DNA of 64,000 bases from Isoetes taiwanensis (lineage: Eukaryota; Streptophyta; Lycopodiopsida; Isoetales; Isoetaceae). Below are positions 11,880 to 23,183 of the stretch, in pieces. The notes below the pieces were generated by a model. It did not search any database, was not told the DNA's origin, and saw only the letters and a list, made by a program, of their open reading frames with translations. The position numbers were made by a program, and so were the translations under genes. How positions within the stretch are numbered: position 1 is the stretch's first letter; every line of letters begins with the position of its first letter. The stretch spans positions 16,392,943 to 16,456,942 of the forward strand of contig JAJEKV010000011.1 in NCBI GenBank assembly GCA_021234155.1. The letters run 5' to 3'.

Positions 11880-14800
11880 CATTGCATTATACCAACTTTG
11901 TTTTCATTGCTAGTATGATTTACCCAAAAATATATTATTAGTGAAATAGTGAATTTAATTGATATATCCACAAGACGTTGATAAGACATTATTTCTTATA
12001 TTTGAAATATTTAATGGCTTATTTTGCCCTTCTCATATTTGCACAAACAAGATACAAATCCACATGCAAATGTTTTAAAAAGGGAGCCAAATTGGAGAAC
12101 AAAGTTTGAAGATATCAGAACTGGGCTATCATCTCAGACTATTGTCGAAAGCAAGAAATTAGAGATAGAACTTCTAAAATGTGTAGAGGAACATGACTTG
12201 TTAAAGCCCCAAAGACCATCAATATAGCATGTTTTTACATCTATTATAGCTGGCCTTCTTGTGCCATTTTACACAAAAAACAGTACAAACCGACAAACTA
12301 CAAAACACCATCCGAGAGAGAAGGTGACCTTTTAAAGTAGAATTTGGAATATTAAAATGGAGTGATATAAAAGTCCAAGCCACACAACAAAATCCGTGAT
12401 CAGCAAAGCCCTCGTGATACTTTAAGAAATCTCCAAAAGGCCTGCTTTAAAACATCGCTGGCGCAAATAGTTCTCCGCTATCATTAACAAATGGTCGCCA
12501 AAGGAAATTATCAATGACCTATATAAAACAAACAGAGCAGATGTATGACTCACGTTCACAGAAAAGCAAACTCTCGCTTAAGCTATCGAAAGTTAATGAA
12601 AAAGTTTTTACCGCATGTCACATCAAGGTAACATAAATTTCTTCTTACAATACTTTTCTCTAATATATACGCTTCTGTAATATCCCCTGCTTACCTTGAC
12701 TTGAACACTCAACTTGAAACCGCAAATAAAAGAACAACTCCTTCTCAGATAATCGACAAACTCGCAGTCTATGGAAATTTATAAATTGTGTTCTATTCTT
12801 CGTTTTGCCAGCCTCTCTAACATTGAGACTCAAGGATGGCAGGAAATATTAACCGAAGATACATTTTAGCAAGTCATCAAGTTGCAATGCTTGCAATTTG
12901 CCTTTGTTGGGAACTACATGGTCTGGGCAGATTTTGCAACTTTAATAAAAGATATTGAAAGGTCCCAATTCTAAAGACAATAGAATACTTACCTAGGCTT
13001 CACTCTCAAGCTAATATGGTTAGCCTAAATGTCAAATAGATCAAGAAAGGGGAAAAACCATGTTTGAAGGGGTGCCCAAAATGTAACTTGCGTTCTCTTT
13101 ACATTTTCTATGATTTTTGTGTTCCTTTCTATGATTTTTCTCGCTTCCCTTCCTTAAGTTCAAGGGCTTACCTTGATATAGGAAGATCCTCGTTCAGATT
13201 ATACAAAGATAAGCTCTATGTGAGCAGCATTTTGAAGAACAAAGATCGCCTCTTCTCGGGTATCTCCCGTTTCTACCCCTTTTTTAAGCATGTTTGTACT
13301 TTTTGCTAACATATTTCCACCGACCGCTTTGTTTTTACTTATATTGAAGCCCTTTGTTTTAACTTCTCAGCCGGGAGATAAGGAAAGCATATAACAAGAC
13401 TATTTCCAACAGGTTCTTTTGGTGTAAGCTGCTTTTTTCTTGCTCCTCGCAGTTCATATTCCAATTTTGTGAGTTGTAGTGTTCATTTTTCTGTGGCTTT
13501 TTCAAGTTCATGGGCTTAGTAGCTTTGTGGCAAGTGTGAAGAATATATGGCTTTCTTTAGATTGGCACCGCATAATCATTTAAAGGAATAAGTTATCAAG
13601 AAAAAGAAGACCCCGCATCTCTCTTGTTATATTTTTTTAAAAAGGCCATTTGACCTTTTGTTTTTGCAGCGATTGATTCGCTTTTGTTTCGCTTTGCGAT
13701 ATATGGAAGCCCCCTCGTTTTTTTAGAATATGAAGCAAATTGTCATTTGGAATATGTTGCGTAACATAAGGCGGGCGGATTGTTATTGGAATATGCCGCA
13801 TTACCTTGCACCCAAATACTGTGTTATCTCAAATTTCTGTTTTCTCATGCTTGAGGTCGCCACATTTTGGCATCAAATATTGGAGTTCTCCCCAATGCGC
13901 TGTTACATTATTAGCAAAGAAATATTATTCTCAATACTACAACATTGCTACCGTATGCTTTGAAACAACAAGAAGTTAAATAGGGTTATGTAATATTTCA
14001 AATTGGAAATATATACTATGTTTATTTTAAGACAATGCAAAAAATTCTTTTGTTTATTGTAGTGTAATTTTCTTCTCATGACAACCGAAAACAACCGCAT
14101 TTCTTAAGTTTATTTGTTTTTGTTTCTGAATGCAACAAATTGTTTCTTTAAAATTACATAAGAAAAATATGTTATTAAAATAAAAAAAACAACACGGGAA
14201 GGATGAAAATAAATATATGGACAAACAAAAATTATGCTAAAGATGCTACATATGAAGACAATGCATCACGTTTTAGGTGAAGACCATATCTAAAAACTAT
14301 GTGTTGTTTTTGTTTTCGAGCAAAAAATCATAAAATTATGCTGTTTCTCTCAGAAAAACCACGTGAAAACTACACATAAAAATTATGCATTTTTTGTCTA
14401 AAATCCACGATAAAAACTACACGCCTTTTGTGTGTGAAAACCACTAAAAATACGCTGTTTCTAGCATTTTCGAACATTACAACACGCGAGTTTTATGTGT
14501 TGTTTTTGCAAAAAAGATGTAAAGAAAACAACACATAGAGCAGATTTTAGTTAGTGTGCACCACTCGAAAATCTCTCCTCACAAGAATCAGCCAACCCGC
14601 AGCCTTTGATCATCAAAAACCCAGTACTCTAAATCAAAAAAAGGAAAAGGCTCCTCAAAATGGTTGGAAAAGTTGATCCGGCCATACTTACATGGAGTAT
14701 CTCAAGCCAATGTGTAAAGTAATAAGTTTCCTCGGGATTTGAAAAATTTCTTTTGAGAGAGTTAATGCTAATGAACAATATATAATCTGCAGTTTATGGA

Positions 14801-15150
14801 CACCTATTTTAGATGAACAAGCCTTCAAGTTTGGTGGCAAAGGTCGTAGATTGATGCGCTCTCGGGGTTAAATTCCATGGATGTTTCTAGAGTGCATCAA
14901 GCTCATTATTTGCCTCGCTAACTATTAAGGTGATATTGCAAAAAGAGCGGATCTTGTAAAAATGATGATGGAGAAACAAAGAACCGAGTATTACATGAAA
15001 TTTAGTCATTCGGGTTGACAAGTTGAGAAACTTGGGGAGAACACGAAGCTGCAAGGAAAGTTTGTGAATGGATTAAGGGAGGAAATACATTTTGCAGAGC
15101 TAGATCTTTATTGAACCAGCTAACATGGAAGATATAATTAAGAAAGGGTG
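11880..15150. other. No supportable gene; AT-rich DNA with short A-rich repeats
   Basis: Short open frames lack ATG starts or motifs; the one at 12024-12227 opens only with TTG. From about 14280 to 14545 there are imperfect reiterations of AAAACYACRYRWAAAAATTATGC-like sequence, around words such as GTGAAAACTACACATAAAAA. This gives locally repetitive, strand-asymmetric DNA. No function is recognised. Confidence 0.45.
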
Positions 15151-15179
15151 ACGGTGTGAATCGCCGCAGGAGATCCTCC

Positions 15180-16130
15180 TCCTTTAACCCTGTTTATCCG
15201 TGTGGCCCTTGAGGTATTCCGTAAAAGTTTTGTGCGTAAGTGAAATCAGCCTCCCAAGTTTTCTCTTGCCGCTCAACTTCATAGGCCCTCTTCTTTCTCC
15301 CCGGATAAGTCGCTTGTACCACTTTGGTTTCACCTTACCCCTAGCAAGCAATTGAGCCCGCGCCATGGAACATTCGTCCCACCATGTGCTGCATGGGACA
15401 CCCGGGCTTCCCCGGTCTAGTGTACCTGCAAAAACATTGTGCAGCCTCCTTTCTTATGATGTCTCAGAAGTAGGACGTAATCAGCTCCCTAGCTGTCCTC
15501 CACTGATGTGGAATTTTAATGCTTGGTCCATAGTTTTTTTGAAAAGATTCCGCTAGCATGATCCAATTTCAGCTTGGGTTTGAAAACAAACATGTGTTTC
15601 TGTTACCTCTAATGTAATCACACCAAAAAACACAAACCTTATATGATCGACATTTCCCCGCAATTTGTCTTGGAATTCAAAATGCTTAAGTAGTCACCGG
15701 CCTGCGGTGAGTAAAGAAGCCCATAACACTCTCTCCCTAATGGGCGTAATGCATGTGCTTTGTATTGGTTTGTTTATACTTCCCCATTCCATTTGCAATC
15801 TTAAGCCCACATGTTGTTCTAAATCGCAGCAATTTGTCTCCCCATTGCATTTAATCCGTCCGCGGAATGTCTTGCAAATCTCTCATCATCTTCTTCTATC
15901 AAGAGCCGATCTCCTTCTCCTTGCCAAACCATGTTCTCAAGATTCTCTTTTGTTCTTGCATTAAAATCTCCCACAACTATTACTTCTCCCAAATCTTTGT
16001 AAATGCAGTGGTTTCCCTTGCTCAAATCATGCAAAGTTGATTGGTTTCTTATCTAGGCCTCGCTTTGGCTATAGACAAATATGTTTAGTGGAGCTGTAGC
16101 AGCATGCCGCGTATACACCCTTTACTTATT
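15180..16130 (-). pseudogene. LINE-C remnant: apurinic-type endonuclease and linker
   Basis: Read on the minus strand with several frameshifts. A 71-codon frame (16034 to 15819) contains GEVIVVGDFNARTKEN, the catalytic GDFN/NAR block of the exonuclease-endonuclease-phosphatase fold that LINEs use to nick target DNA. It is followed by DERFARHSADG and MGRQ, which I associate with one plant LINE family. Upstream, after shifts, residues like the preceding beta-strand are visible to about 16130. Downstream frames resemble the end of the domain (a Phe-Phe-Thr-His-Arg-Arg block near 15715). The frame at 15366-15184 (GKVKPKWYKR, KLGRLI) resembles the endonuclease-RT linker. Stops and indels make it non-functional. 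The fragment ends near the 5' LTR of the element that begins at about 16516. Confidence 0.7.
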
Positions 16131-16515
16131 TACTCATATATCTATCTCAGAATCATGTTGTTTGAATTCATGCTTTTAAGCACATCAAGTATATGATTAA
16201 TAATCCCCGCTCGCATTATACCAATCCACTACAATCTCGACTGCCCATGTTCCGTGATATTCCATACAGTCTATTACTTCGCGAAATCCCGTGATATCCT
16301 CGAAGTGGTCTCGCCTTGATGCTCCCATGTCTCGGTGCAGGCCGATAGCTACTGCATCCATCCCGGCCAAGACCTCCATGCTTGCAAATTATTTTCTCCT
16401 AAGTGAAAGCCCCGGTATATTCTCAGTGGGACGTTTCCAAAAAGATAGTGGTATACGCCTCCTGCGGATTTATATTGTACTCACACGCCACGCCAAGACA
16501 CGCAATTCTAATTCA

Positions 16516-18213
16516 CGTACAACGCAGTAGCTAAGTGGGTAGCCCTTAAACTTGCTAAGAATGCATTAGTATTAATGTGCACATTTTCCAATGTACACAT
16601 TAATGTGGGCAATACATTTCCATGTGGCTACTTGATGCCAAGTGGGCCATACCCATAGGTGTACTAATGTGCACATTTTCCAATGCTATTCACGTGCACA
16701 CATTTCCATGTGAGCATTACTTGGGTGCACACATTTCCATGTGTGGCATACATTTAATACCTAGCCCTGAAGGCAAGTGGGGCCCCTCTTCTCCCACGAG
16801 TCCCACATGCCTAAAGGGGATAATTGGAAACCCTAGCCACCCCTTTGTCTATTTAAGCAGGGAGAACCCTAACTTGCCCATTTTCGCTTCTAGGGTTTTA
16901 GAGCTTCCAGTTTTGTAATGTGCTTCAAGAGTTAAAATCAGCCCTGCACTGCCCCAGAGAATCGCGACTGGCTAGTTTTCCTTTTGATTCGAAAGTATTT
17001 CGTGTTATATTGGTCGGTGTCGCGCCTTTCCGGAGAGGAGGAATCCAAGTAGATTGTGGTATTTAGGCAATTTAGTAGTCTAAAACCCATTACTTCAAAT
17101 GCATCTAATCAAGAGGTTTAGCTCTTAAATTGCCTATAGCAGCCCTCTTAGAACTCTATAGATAAGTAGTATTCTAACTAAAGAACCTAACTCTATGATA
17201 TAGATTAGATCTCTAAGCTCCTTAGTTCTTCCGCGGATGTATATGGATGATGTATCTCCTCGTGGAACTCCTTTTGTATTGGGAAGGGGTGGTAGAGACC
17301 CAAAGCTTGGTAGTAGATGCTCCCTAGATTTCAGGCCTCTCTGAAGCACACTATAGATTCGCCCGCGGCACAAGAGTTTCACAATCTTGATGTGGGTGGA
17401 AGGGGCCAACGTTGGTATGAGGCCCATGTCCCCACTCAGTCCTTAGTCCCTTTCCGGGTGTGTAAAGACCGCCGTGGGATCATTGTGACTAGGCGTCTAA
17501 TGGCTTGCCACCGCGTGTGGGCAAGGCATGGGCTCACACTGGGTGAGGTGGTGAATATGACCTTCCATTGAGTTCAAGTCGCAATACGTGGGCAAAGGGC
17601 TCCCCAGCCTACCCTTTGAGGTCGATGGGAGGATTCCCTGAGGGAGGATCCCCTACCGCCCCATCGAATCGTGTATATAAACTACTGGTGATATGAAGCC
17701 CCCATATGCATCCGCTGGAAGCTACAAAATAGTCCCCCAACACTTTTCAAATTTACTCCTCGCAAAGTGTGCGTAATGTAGGAGGGCGGATGGAGGGATA
17801 ACCTTAAGTTATGTTCATATGCTGCCCCAAACCCATTGCCATGAATTCCCCTTGGCTCCTCGGGTGAATGAATCCTCATAATCGCTTCGCCACCATCCCT
17901 TTGAGTCCGAAAGCTCTGGGTAGGATTCCCATGTGATGTACCGGATCTTTGTCTATGCAGATATGTGGGAGACCATCCTTCGTGATGGTCATAGCAGGCG
18001 ATGTTGATGTACGTGCTACCGGATATGTATGTTTACGCTTCCGTACTAGGTAGGTCCTCGGAGGAGACGGCAAAGTGTCTTGACTCTTCCACTCTTCCCA
18101 TCGAACCCGCCACGTTGCGCAAGGTCACGGAGGGCCCCTGTGATTGAAAATGGCTGCATGGATGAACTCAGCCATACCGTGAGGGCAATCAGAGGCGTAG
18201 TAGGGGATCGCCA
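16516..18213 (+). repeat. 5' LTR
   Basis: Aligns end to end with 27818-29467. Shared landmarks in order are: AAGTGGGTAGCC, an array of GTGCACA-containing words, GATAATTGGAAACCCTAGCC, TATTTAAG, TTTTCGCTTCTAGG, GCATCTAATCAAGAGG, GTAGTAGATGCTCC, GGTGTGTAAAGA, GGGATCATTGTGACTAGG, GGGCAAGGCATGGGCTC, TAGGATTCCCATGTGATG and a terminal CGCCA. The 5' boundary is approximate, and the expected terminal TG reads CG here. Short frames on both strands inside the LTR are not genes. Confidence 0.75.
16850..16857 (+). promoter_or_regulatory. Putative LTR promoter TATA element (TATTTAAG)
   Basis: TATTTAAG is conserved in both LTRs (16850-16857 and 28174-28181). In each it is followed by GAGAACCC and CCCATTTTCGCTTCTAGG, and the surrounding block is among the best-conserved of the LTR. 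The position, about 335 bp from the LTR start, suits a U3/R boundary. Inference from sequence only. Confidence 0.45.
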
Positions 18214-20218
18214 TGCTGGTATCGTGAAAGCAATGTTCTTCTGTTGGAGACCAAGCAGCAAAAGCAATCGACTCATGCTCCAAAGAGGAACTTTATAGGA
18301 CCTCAAACCCTCGAGAAATGGAAATTTTTCTGTTTTATAGTATATGCCGCTTAAAAGTACGAACAGCAGGAATTAGTAGCTGTAAGTTAAAAGGAATTGA
18401 AGGAAGTGCTTTTAAAGGAAAAAAAAAAAAAAAATTAGTGAGCCAATAGGATGGTCTCTACAATTAGTGAGGGATGGTTCATACTCAGTCGCGCTGGCCA
18501 GAGCTTCATTTCTAAAATGTAGAAACCGGTTCGGCTAACGCGGTGAGACATTGATCCGAAATGTAAATTAAAAGTCAAAAATTTAGAAAGTGAATTTTCA
18601 GTACCACTCCAAAATTTAGGAATTAGCTATAGATTAGCTTTCTAATCAGCTTAAACCCTTGTTCAAAAAGCAGAATTCTTACAAGAAGGGAAGAACCTCC
18701 CCACCCGATGGAGCGGAACCACTCCAGGGCGGCATCGCTTGTGTTTGAATTATAATCCTTAATTAAATTTAAGCCGCATTAATAAAATAGATGTTTATTA
18801 ATGGCCAAGCCTTTAGACTTAGAACCAAGACCTTAAGCTAGATAGAGTCAATATCTCATAGACACCAAGCCTCCGACGCATATGACGCCAAGCATCAAAA
18901 TGTACTCACTCACTCTCGGACAAGGCTAAACAGCCAGAGGCTAAGGAGGGGCCGGCTGTCAGCAGCGAGAGGAGGCAAGTAACGAGAGCTGGAGGCCGTG
19001 AGCCAAGAAGCACAGAGCGTAAATCGGGTCTAACATTTTGAAGACCTAAATGTTCTCGCGACAAGCATACTACCAAGGGAGTAAACTTGTAATTCAGTTA
19101 AAAAGAGTACGTACCGTACTGGAATCAGAGAACCATTAATTTCGTGAAATGAGAAAATTTTGTTTAATAAGTAACGTAATAGAGTGTAAATTTATAATCA
19201 GAGAGTAAAGTAGCTTTAATGTAAAGTTGTTATAGAATTCTAGCTTTTTGTTTTAGCCTTAAAGTTCTGTTTTGAAGGCACCCTGGAGACTTACGAATTG
19301 CCACGCCGCCAGCCAGACAGATTTTACATTTTGAGGGTCTACTTCCGGCCAAATCATAGAGACCATGCCCAAAACAAAACAGCTCCAAATCGACTGCTGG
19401 GTCAATTTCTAACTCATGAGTTTAGTGGAATTTCATGTACTTTGTATCACTTAAACTGAAAAGCTCAGCCCAATTAGACCCATGTCTCCACATCGTCACA
19501 AAGATGCATTTTCATATTTCCCCAAATCGGCCCTGGCAATATGAGACTCAAATTTTGAACCTCCATAACTTGAGCTACAGAGCTCCAAATCGCCAAATTT
19601 GTTATGCGTTAGGACCGCGACAAAATTTAGAATCAAATACAGTATGACCTCAAATTAGATAGAAATGTCAAACCCCATCTCTCAAAATTTTACCCAAAAA
19701 TTGCTCTCAAACCCTTTGAATTGCTTTCCAAATCAGAGTTTGTTTGTAGATGGTAGCTACATCAGGCTGCAGGCCTAGCACGCTTCTAAAGCCCTAGCTT
19801 AAGGCCCTACCCTAGGTAGCGCCCAGAAATCTCTTGTTATAGTCATCTAGACCTTAAAGTATACAGCAAACTCAAGTCCAATCACAAGGTTGGTACAATC
19901 TCACTGCCGAGCCAAAGCTGGAGCAAACCTTTTGACCTATAATTCTCCGTGTCCTTCTAATAGAGTTTGACTTATATAGCCGCCATTACTGACACCCCCT
20001 ACTGCCGTGATACCTAGAAAGGAGCTAGAGCCTGTGAGCTGCCCAAGTCATTCCATGTGTAGAGATTGGACCCCCAAAACCACCAACTTTGCTAGGACCT
20101 TAGAGTATACCTCAAAACACCATGAGGGCTTTGGTAAAACAACCCTTATGTCATGCCATACCACACGCCCTAATGTCCATGATAGGACTTGTAGATTATA
20201 GATATAAAACCTTTAGTA
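18214..20218. other. Interior of the LTR element: no recognisable coding
   Basis: No frame longer than about 90 codons and no retroviral motif. It contains a run of 16 A (18419-18434). A loose direct repeat of the words ACCTTAAAGTATAC and ACCTTAGAGTATAC lies near 19850 and 20100. Confidence 0.5.
18217..18231 (+). promoter_or_regulatory. Putative primer-binding site (initiator Met-tRNA type)
   Basis: TGGTATCGTGAAAGC begins 3 nt after the CCA end of the 5' LTR. Plant elements primed by initiator Met-tRNA use TGGTATCAGAGC. The first seven bases match exactly and the last AGC matches, with an indel between. Its placement directly after the LTR is the main support. Confidence 0.5.
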
Positions 20219-22535
20219 CCGCCGAGCCATTCTTGCTTCTGCTTATAGAGCCTGCATTATTGTAGGAGAGCTCCCTTCAAGTAGACTCTTAGACTCTAGG
20301 GATACACGCAGCGCAAGGCTTTCTACATGGGGCTGCATTACTGCATTTGTGCTAAGGGCTAACTTGAAGACATCAAGGTCCCAGCCAAGAATACAAAACA
20401 GATAAGGAGAGAGATCAAAAGGCACTCCAAGAGGGAAGCACAACGACAAACACCTCAACCGGGACAAACGAAAGTAGAATAACATCACCCACCTATCATC
20501 AATCATCACCGAAGAATATTGGTAACCAACGGGCACTCAAGAATAAAATTTAGATGTCAACCTCCCGCTACTACCGCCCACGCAAAGCTCACATCGTAAA
20601 GAGAGGATCTCAACGCTTTCACTCAACTCGACGCGACATGAGTTTCAAAATGGAAGCTAAACGTGCTAAATATGCAACAAAATATGTGTACGAAGATTAG
20701 TATCGATGTCGCCGCTAGCATCACGGTAGCTAGGGCCGAGGGCATAATCTTCCTACCAGGAGACAAACTCCTTTTGCCACGCCAGAGCCGTGATAGAAAC
20801 CGAGGAAGATCACCAATTTTACCCCAGTGCCCCAGCCAGCCTCAAGCCGCTAAATGGCCAACAAAAAAGGAGTAAACTGCTCAGGCAAACTTCACAAAGC
20901 ACCTAAGGTCGACTAAGATGAGCCTCCCAGCTCCCTTGCACCAAAGAGGGAGAACTTTCATCGTTCCAAAAAGGTAGGAGACCAGTGAGAGAGAGGAGAC
21001 GCATATCAGTGAACAAATTCCCATCAAGGCCTCAGGATGCAAGACTAGTACCAAGGGGAGTAATATTCTCGCCAAAATGTAGAATTCCGACCCAGAAATA
21101 CCTTAGAAACTAAAGGAAGGACGGGTTTTTACTTACGGCCAGCCACAGAGTGCATCGAATGGTGCCAGGAATCTAAAGGACGGAGGAGACTCCACTCTAG
21201 CCAAGCACAGTACAAATCACGCGAAAAGGCCACCGTAAGGAGCTTGCGATAGGCAATGGAGATGACCACACTTCCAGCAATGTGAGAGCCACCTCGAATG
21301 AAGCAGCCCAAGCAACAGGAGTCGCAGACTCAGAAATTCAACCCGCGGGGATTGACAATGCTCGCTTATTTCTATAATGCCGCCGAGCCATATCTGCTGC
21401 TTATAGAGCCTGTATTGTATTGTAGGAGGGAAAGCCCCTTCAAGTGACTCTAGACTCTAGGATACACCCAGCCGCTAAGCTTTCAAGGACGGGCCAGAGC
21501 CACGCATTTGAAGCTGTATAGCCAGTTCCTTGAAGACATCAAGGTCCCAGCCAATGCACAAACAGATATGAGAGGAGACCGAAAAAAGGCAGACCCAAGA
21601 GGGCGCCACAACGCATAAACACTTAACCGGCCAAACGCAGCAGAAATGTAACACCACCCACCTATCAACAACACTCCATCAAATGGGAATAAATATGTTT
21701 TGGTAACCAACGCACTAAGAATGTTCTAGATGTCAACCTCCCGCTACCACGCCCACTTCCAGCCTCACATCGAAAGAGAGGATCTCAACGCCTTCGCACC
21801 AACTCCGGACGACATGAGTTTGAAATGGGAAGAACGCGAAGACAACAAAATATTGTGCATGTGAAGATGGTAGGTACCAGCGTCGCGCAGCATCAATGAG
21901 CTAGGGCCAGAGGGTATAGTCTTCCGCCGAGGAGATGTACCAGCGTAAGCGTATAATAGAGCGTGATAGAAAACCGAGGGAAGATCACCACGCATCTTTG
22001 CAGCATTGAGCTCAAGCGCACCAACAAAAGTGAGTGAAATCAAGTTAGGCAACCACAAAAGCACTTCCATATTTACTCAAGAGAGCCTCCAGCTCCTTTG
22101 CACCAAAGAGGAGAACTTTCATCGGGTCTCCAAAAGGTAGGGAGACCATGAGAGAGAGGAGACGATATCAAGGAACAATTCAAAATTTCTACAGTCTTCG
22201 TGATCGTAACACTAGGCAAGACCAAGGGGAGAATATTCTCCGTCAAACAGAATTCCCACCCAGAACACCCAGAAACCAAAGGAAGGATCTGGCTATCAGA
22301 TGGCCAGCCGCCAAGGAGTGCGACTTAATGGTTAGGACCCAAAGGATCTGAGGAGACGACTCAGCCAAAGAAAATCACGCAAAGGCTTACCGTATGAGCT
22401 AAGTGATAGGGCAATGGAGATGACCTCATACTCCTCCAGTATCAAAGAGAGCCAAATTCTGGAATAGGCAAGTCTACAACAGAGTCGACTCTGTGAAATT
22501 CAACCCTCATGGGATTGACAATGCCCCGCTTTACT
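20219..22535. repeat. 1.16-kb tandem duplication inside the LTR element
   Basis: Copy 1 (about 20219-21378) and copy 2 (about 21380-22535) align over their full length. Shared landmarks are: GCCGAGCCAT with GCTTATAGAGCCTG, GACATCAAGGTCCCAGCCAA, CACCCACCTATCA, TAGATGTCAACCTCCCGCTA, GAGAGGATCTCAACGC, GACATGAGTTT, TTGCACCAAAGAG, GAGAACTTTCATCG, ACCAAGGGGAG, GGCAATGGAGATGACC and GGGATTGACAATG. Offsets stay between 1155 and 1165 bp. Divergence is high, including many 1-4 nt indels. No shared open frame survives in both copies, so this looks like non-coding structural DNA of the element. Confidence 0.85.
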
Positions 22536-22572
22536 CCACTACGGGTTTATCTCGAAGCCAAGATATTCAAGA

Positions 22573-22845
22573 ATGCCCATCGCAAATGTACCAGTGACCC
22601 TACTCAAGCTCGATCAATGGCAATCGCGAATCAAAGAATTTGCAAATAAATTAATACCGCAGAATGGAGCTGCTACCGCGATTCCTACTTACTTTAACAT
22701 ACACAACAAGGAGGAGCATCTTTTCATAGATCAAGACGACAAGCACCCGCCAAGCAACTTGAGTGTGATCAGCTCCGGATCGCATATAAAGCTCAATAAT
22801 AGTAGCAAAGATCTCAAGGAATCCCGTGAGTCAACCGTAGAATAA
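22573..22845 (+). CDS. Short unidentified ORF in the LTR-element interior
   Basis: An ATG-initiated frame of 90 codons follows directly on the second copy of the 1.16-kb duplication. The product is hydrophilic, with no signal peptide or membrane segment, and shows no motif I recognise. A second frame with only a TTG start (22935-23183; it contains Cys-Lys-Cys and is Lys/Arg-rich at its end) lies just downstream in another register. Together they could be remnants of a gag-like ORF of the surrounding element. That is inference from position and composition only. Confidence 0.25.
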   Translation: MPIANVPVTLLKLDQWQSRIKEFANKLIPQNGAATAIPTYFNIHNKEEHLFIDQDDKHPPSNLSVISSGSHIKLNNSSKDLKESRESTVE

Positions 22846-23183
22846 AGAAGATGCAAAGAAACCGAAGCATCAAACGCTTATCGAGGAAGGGAAACCTAAA
22901 GCAGTATAAAATAATTAGGTAGGATCTTCGTGAGTTGTTTTGCAAAAAAGTGGATGAATTAAAATCCCAATGTAAATGCGATATGTCTATTGGCCATTGT
23001 ATATCTAGTGTCCTTACATATATAGTGGAGAAACATGAGTTTAGAGTCATGTTTACGATTTACGCTTTTGTGGATCAGAAGCTCCTTCACTCACTACCAA
23101 AGGAGGAAACAAGGGTAGCTACGCCAAACTACAGCCCAAGATCAAAATGGGAAGAGCAAGTACGCAGGGAGAAACGCCAGTAG

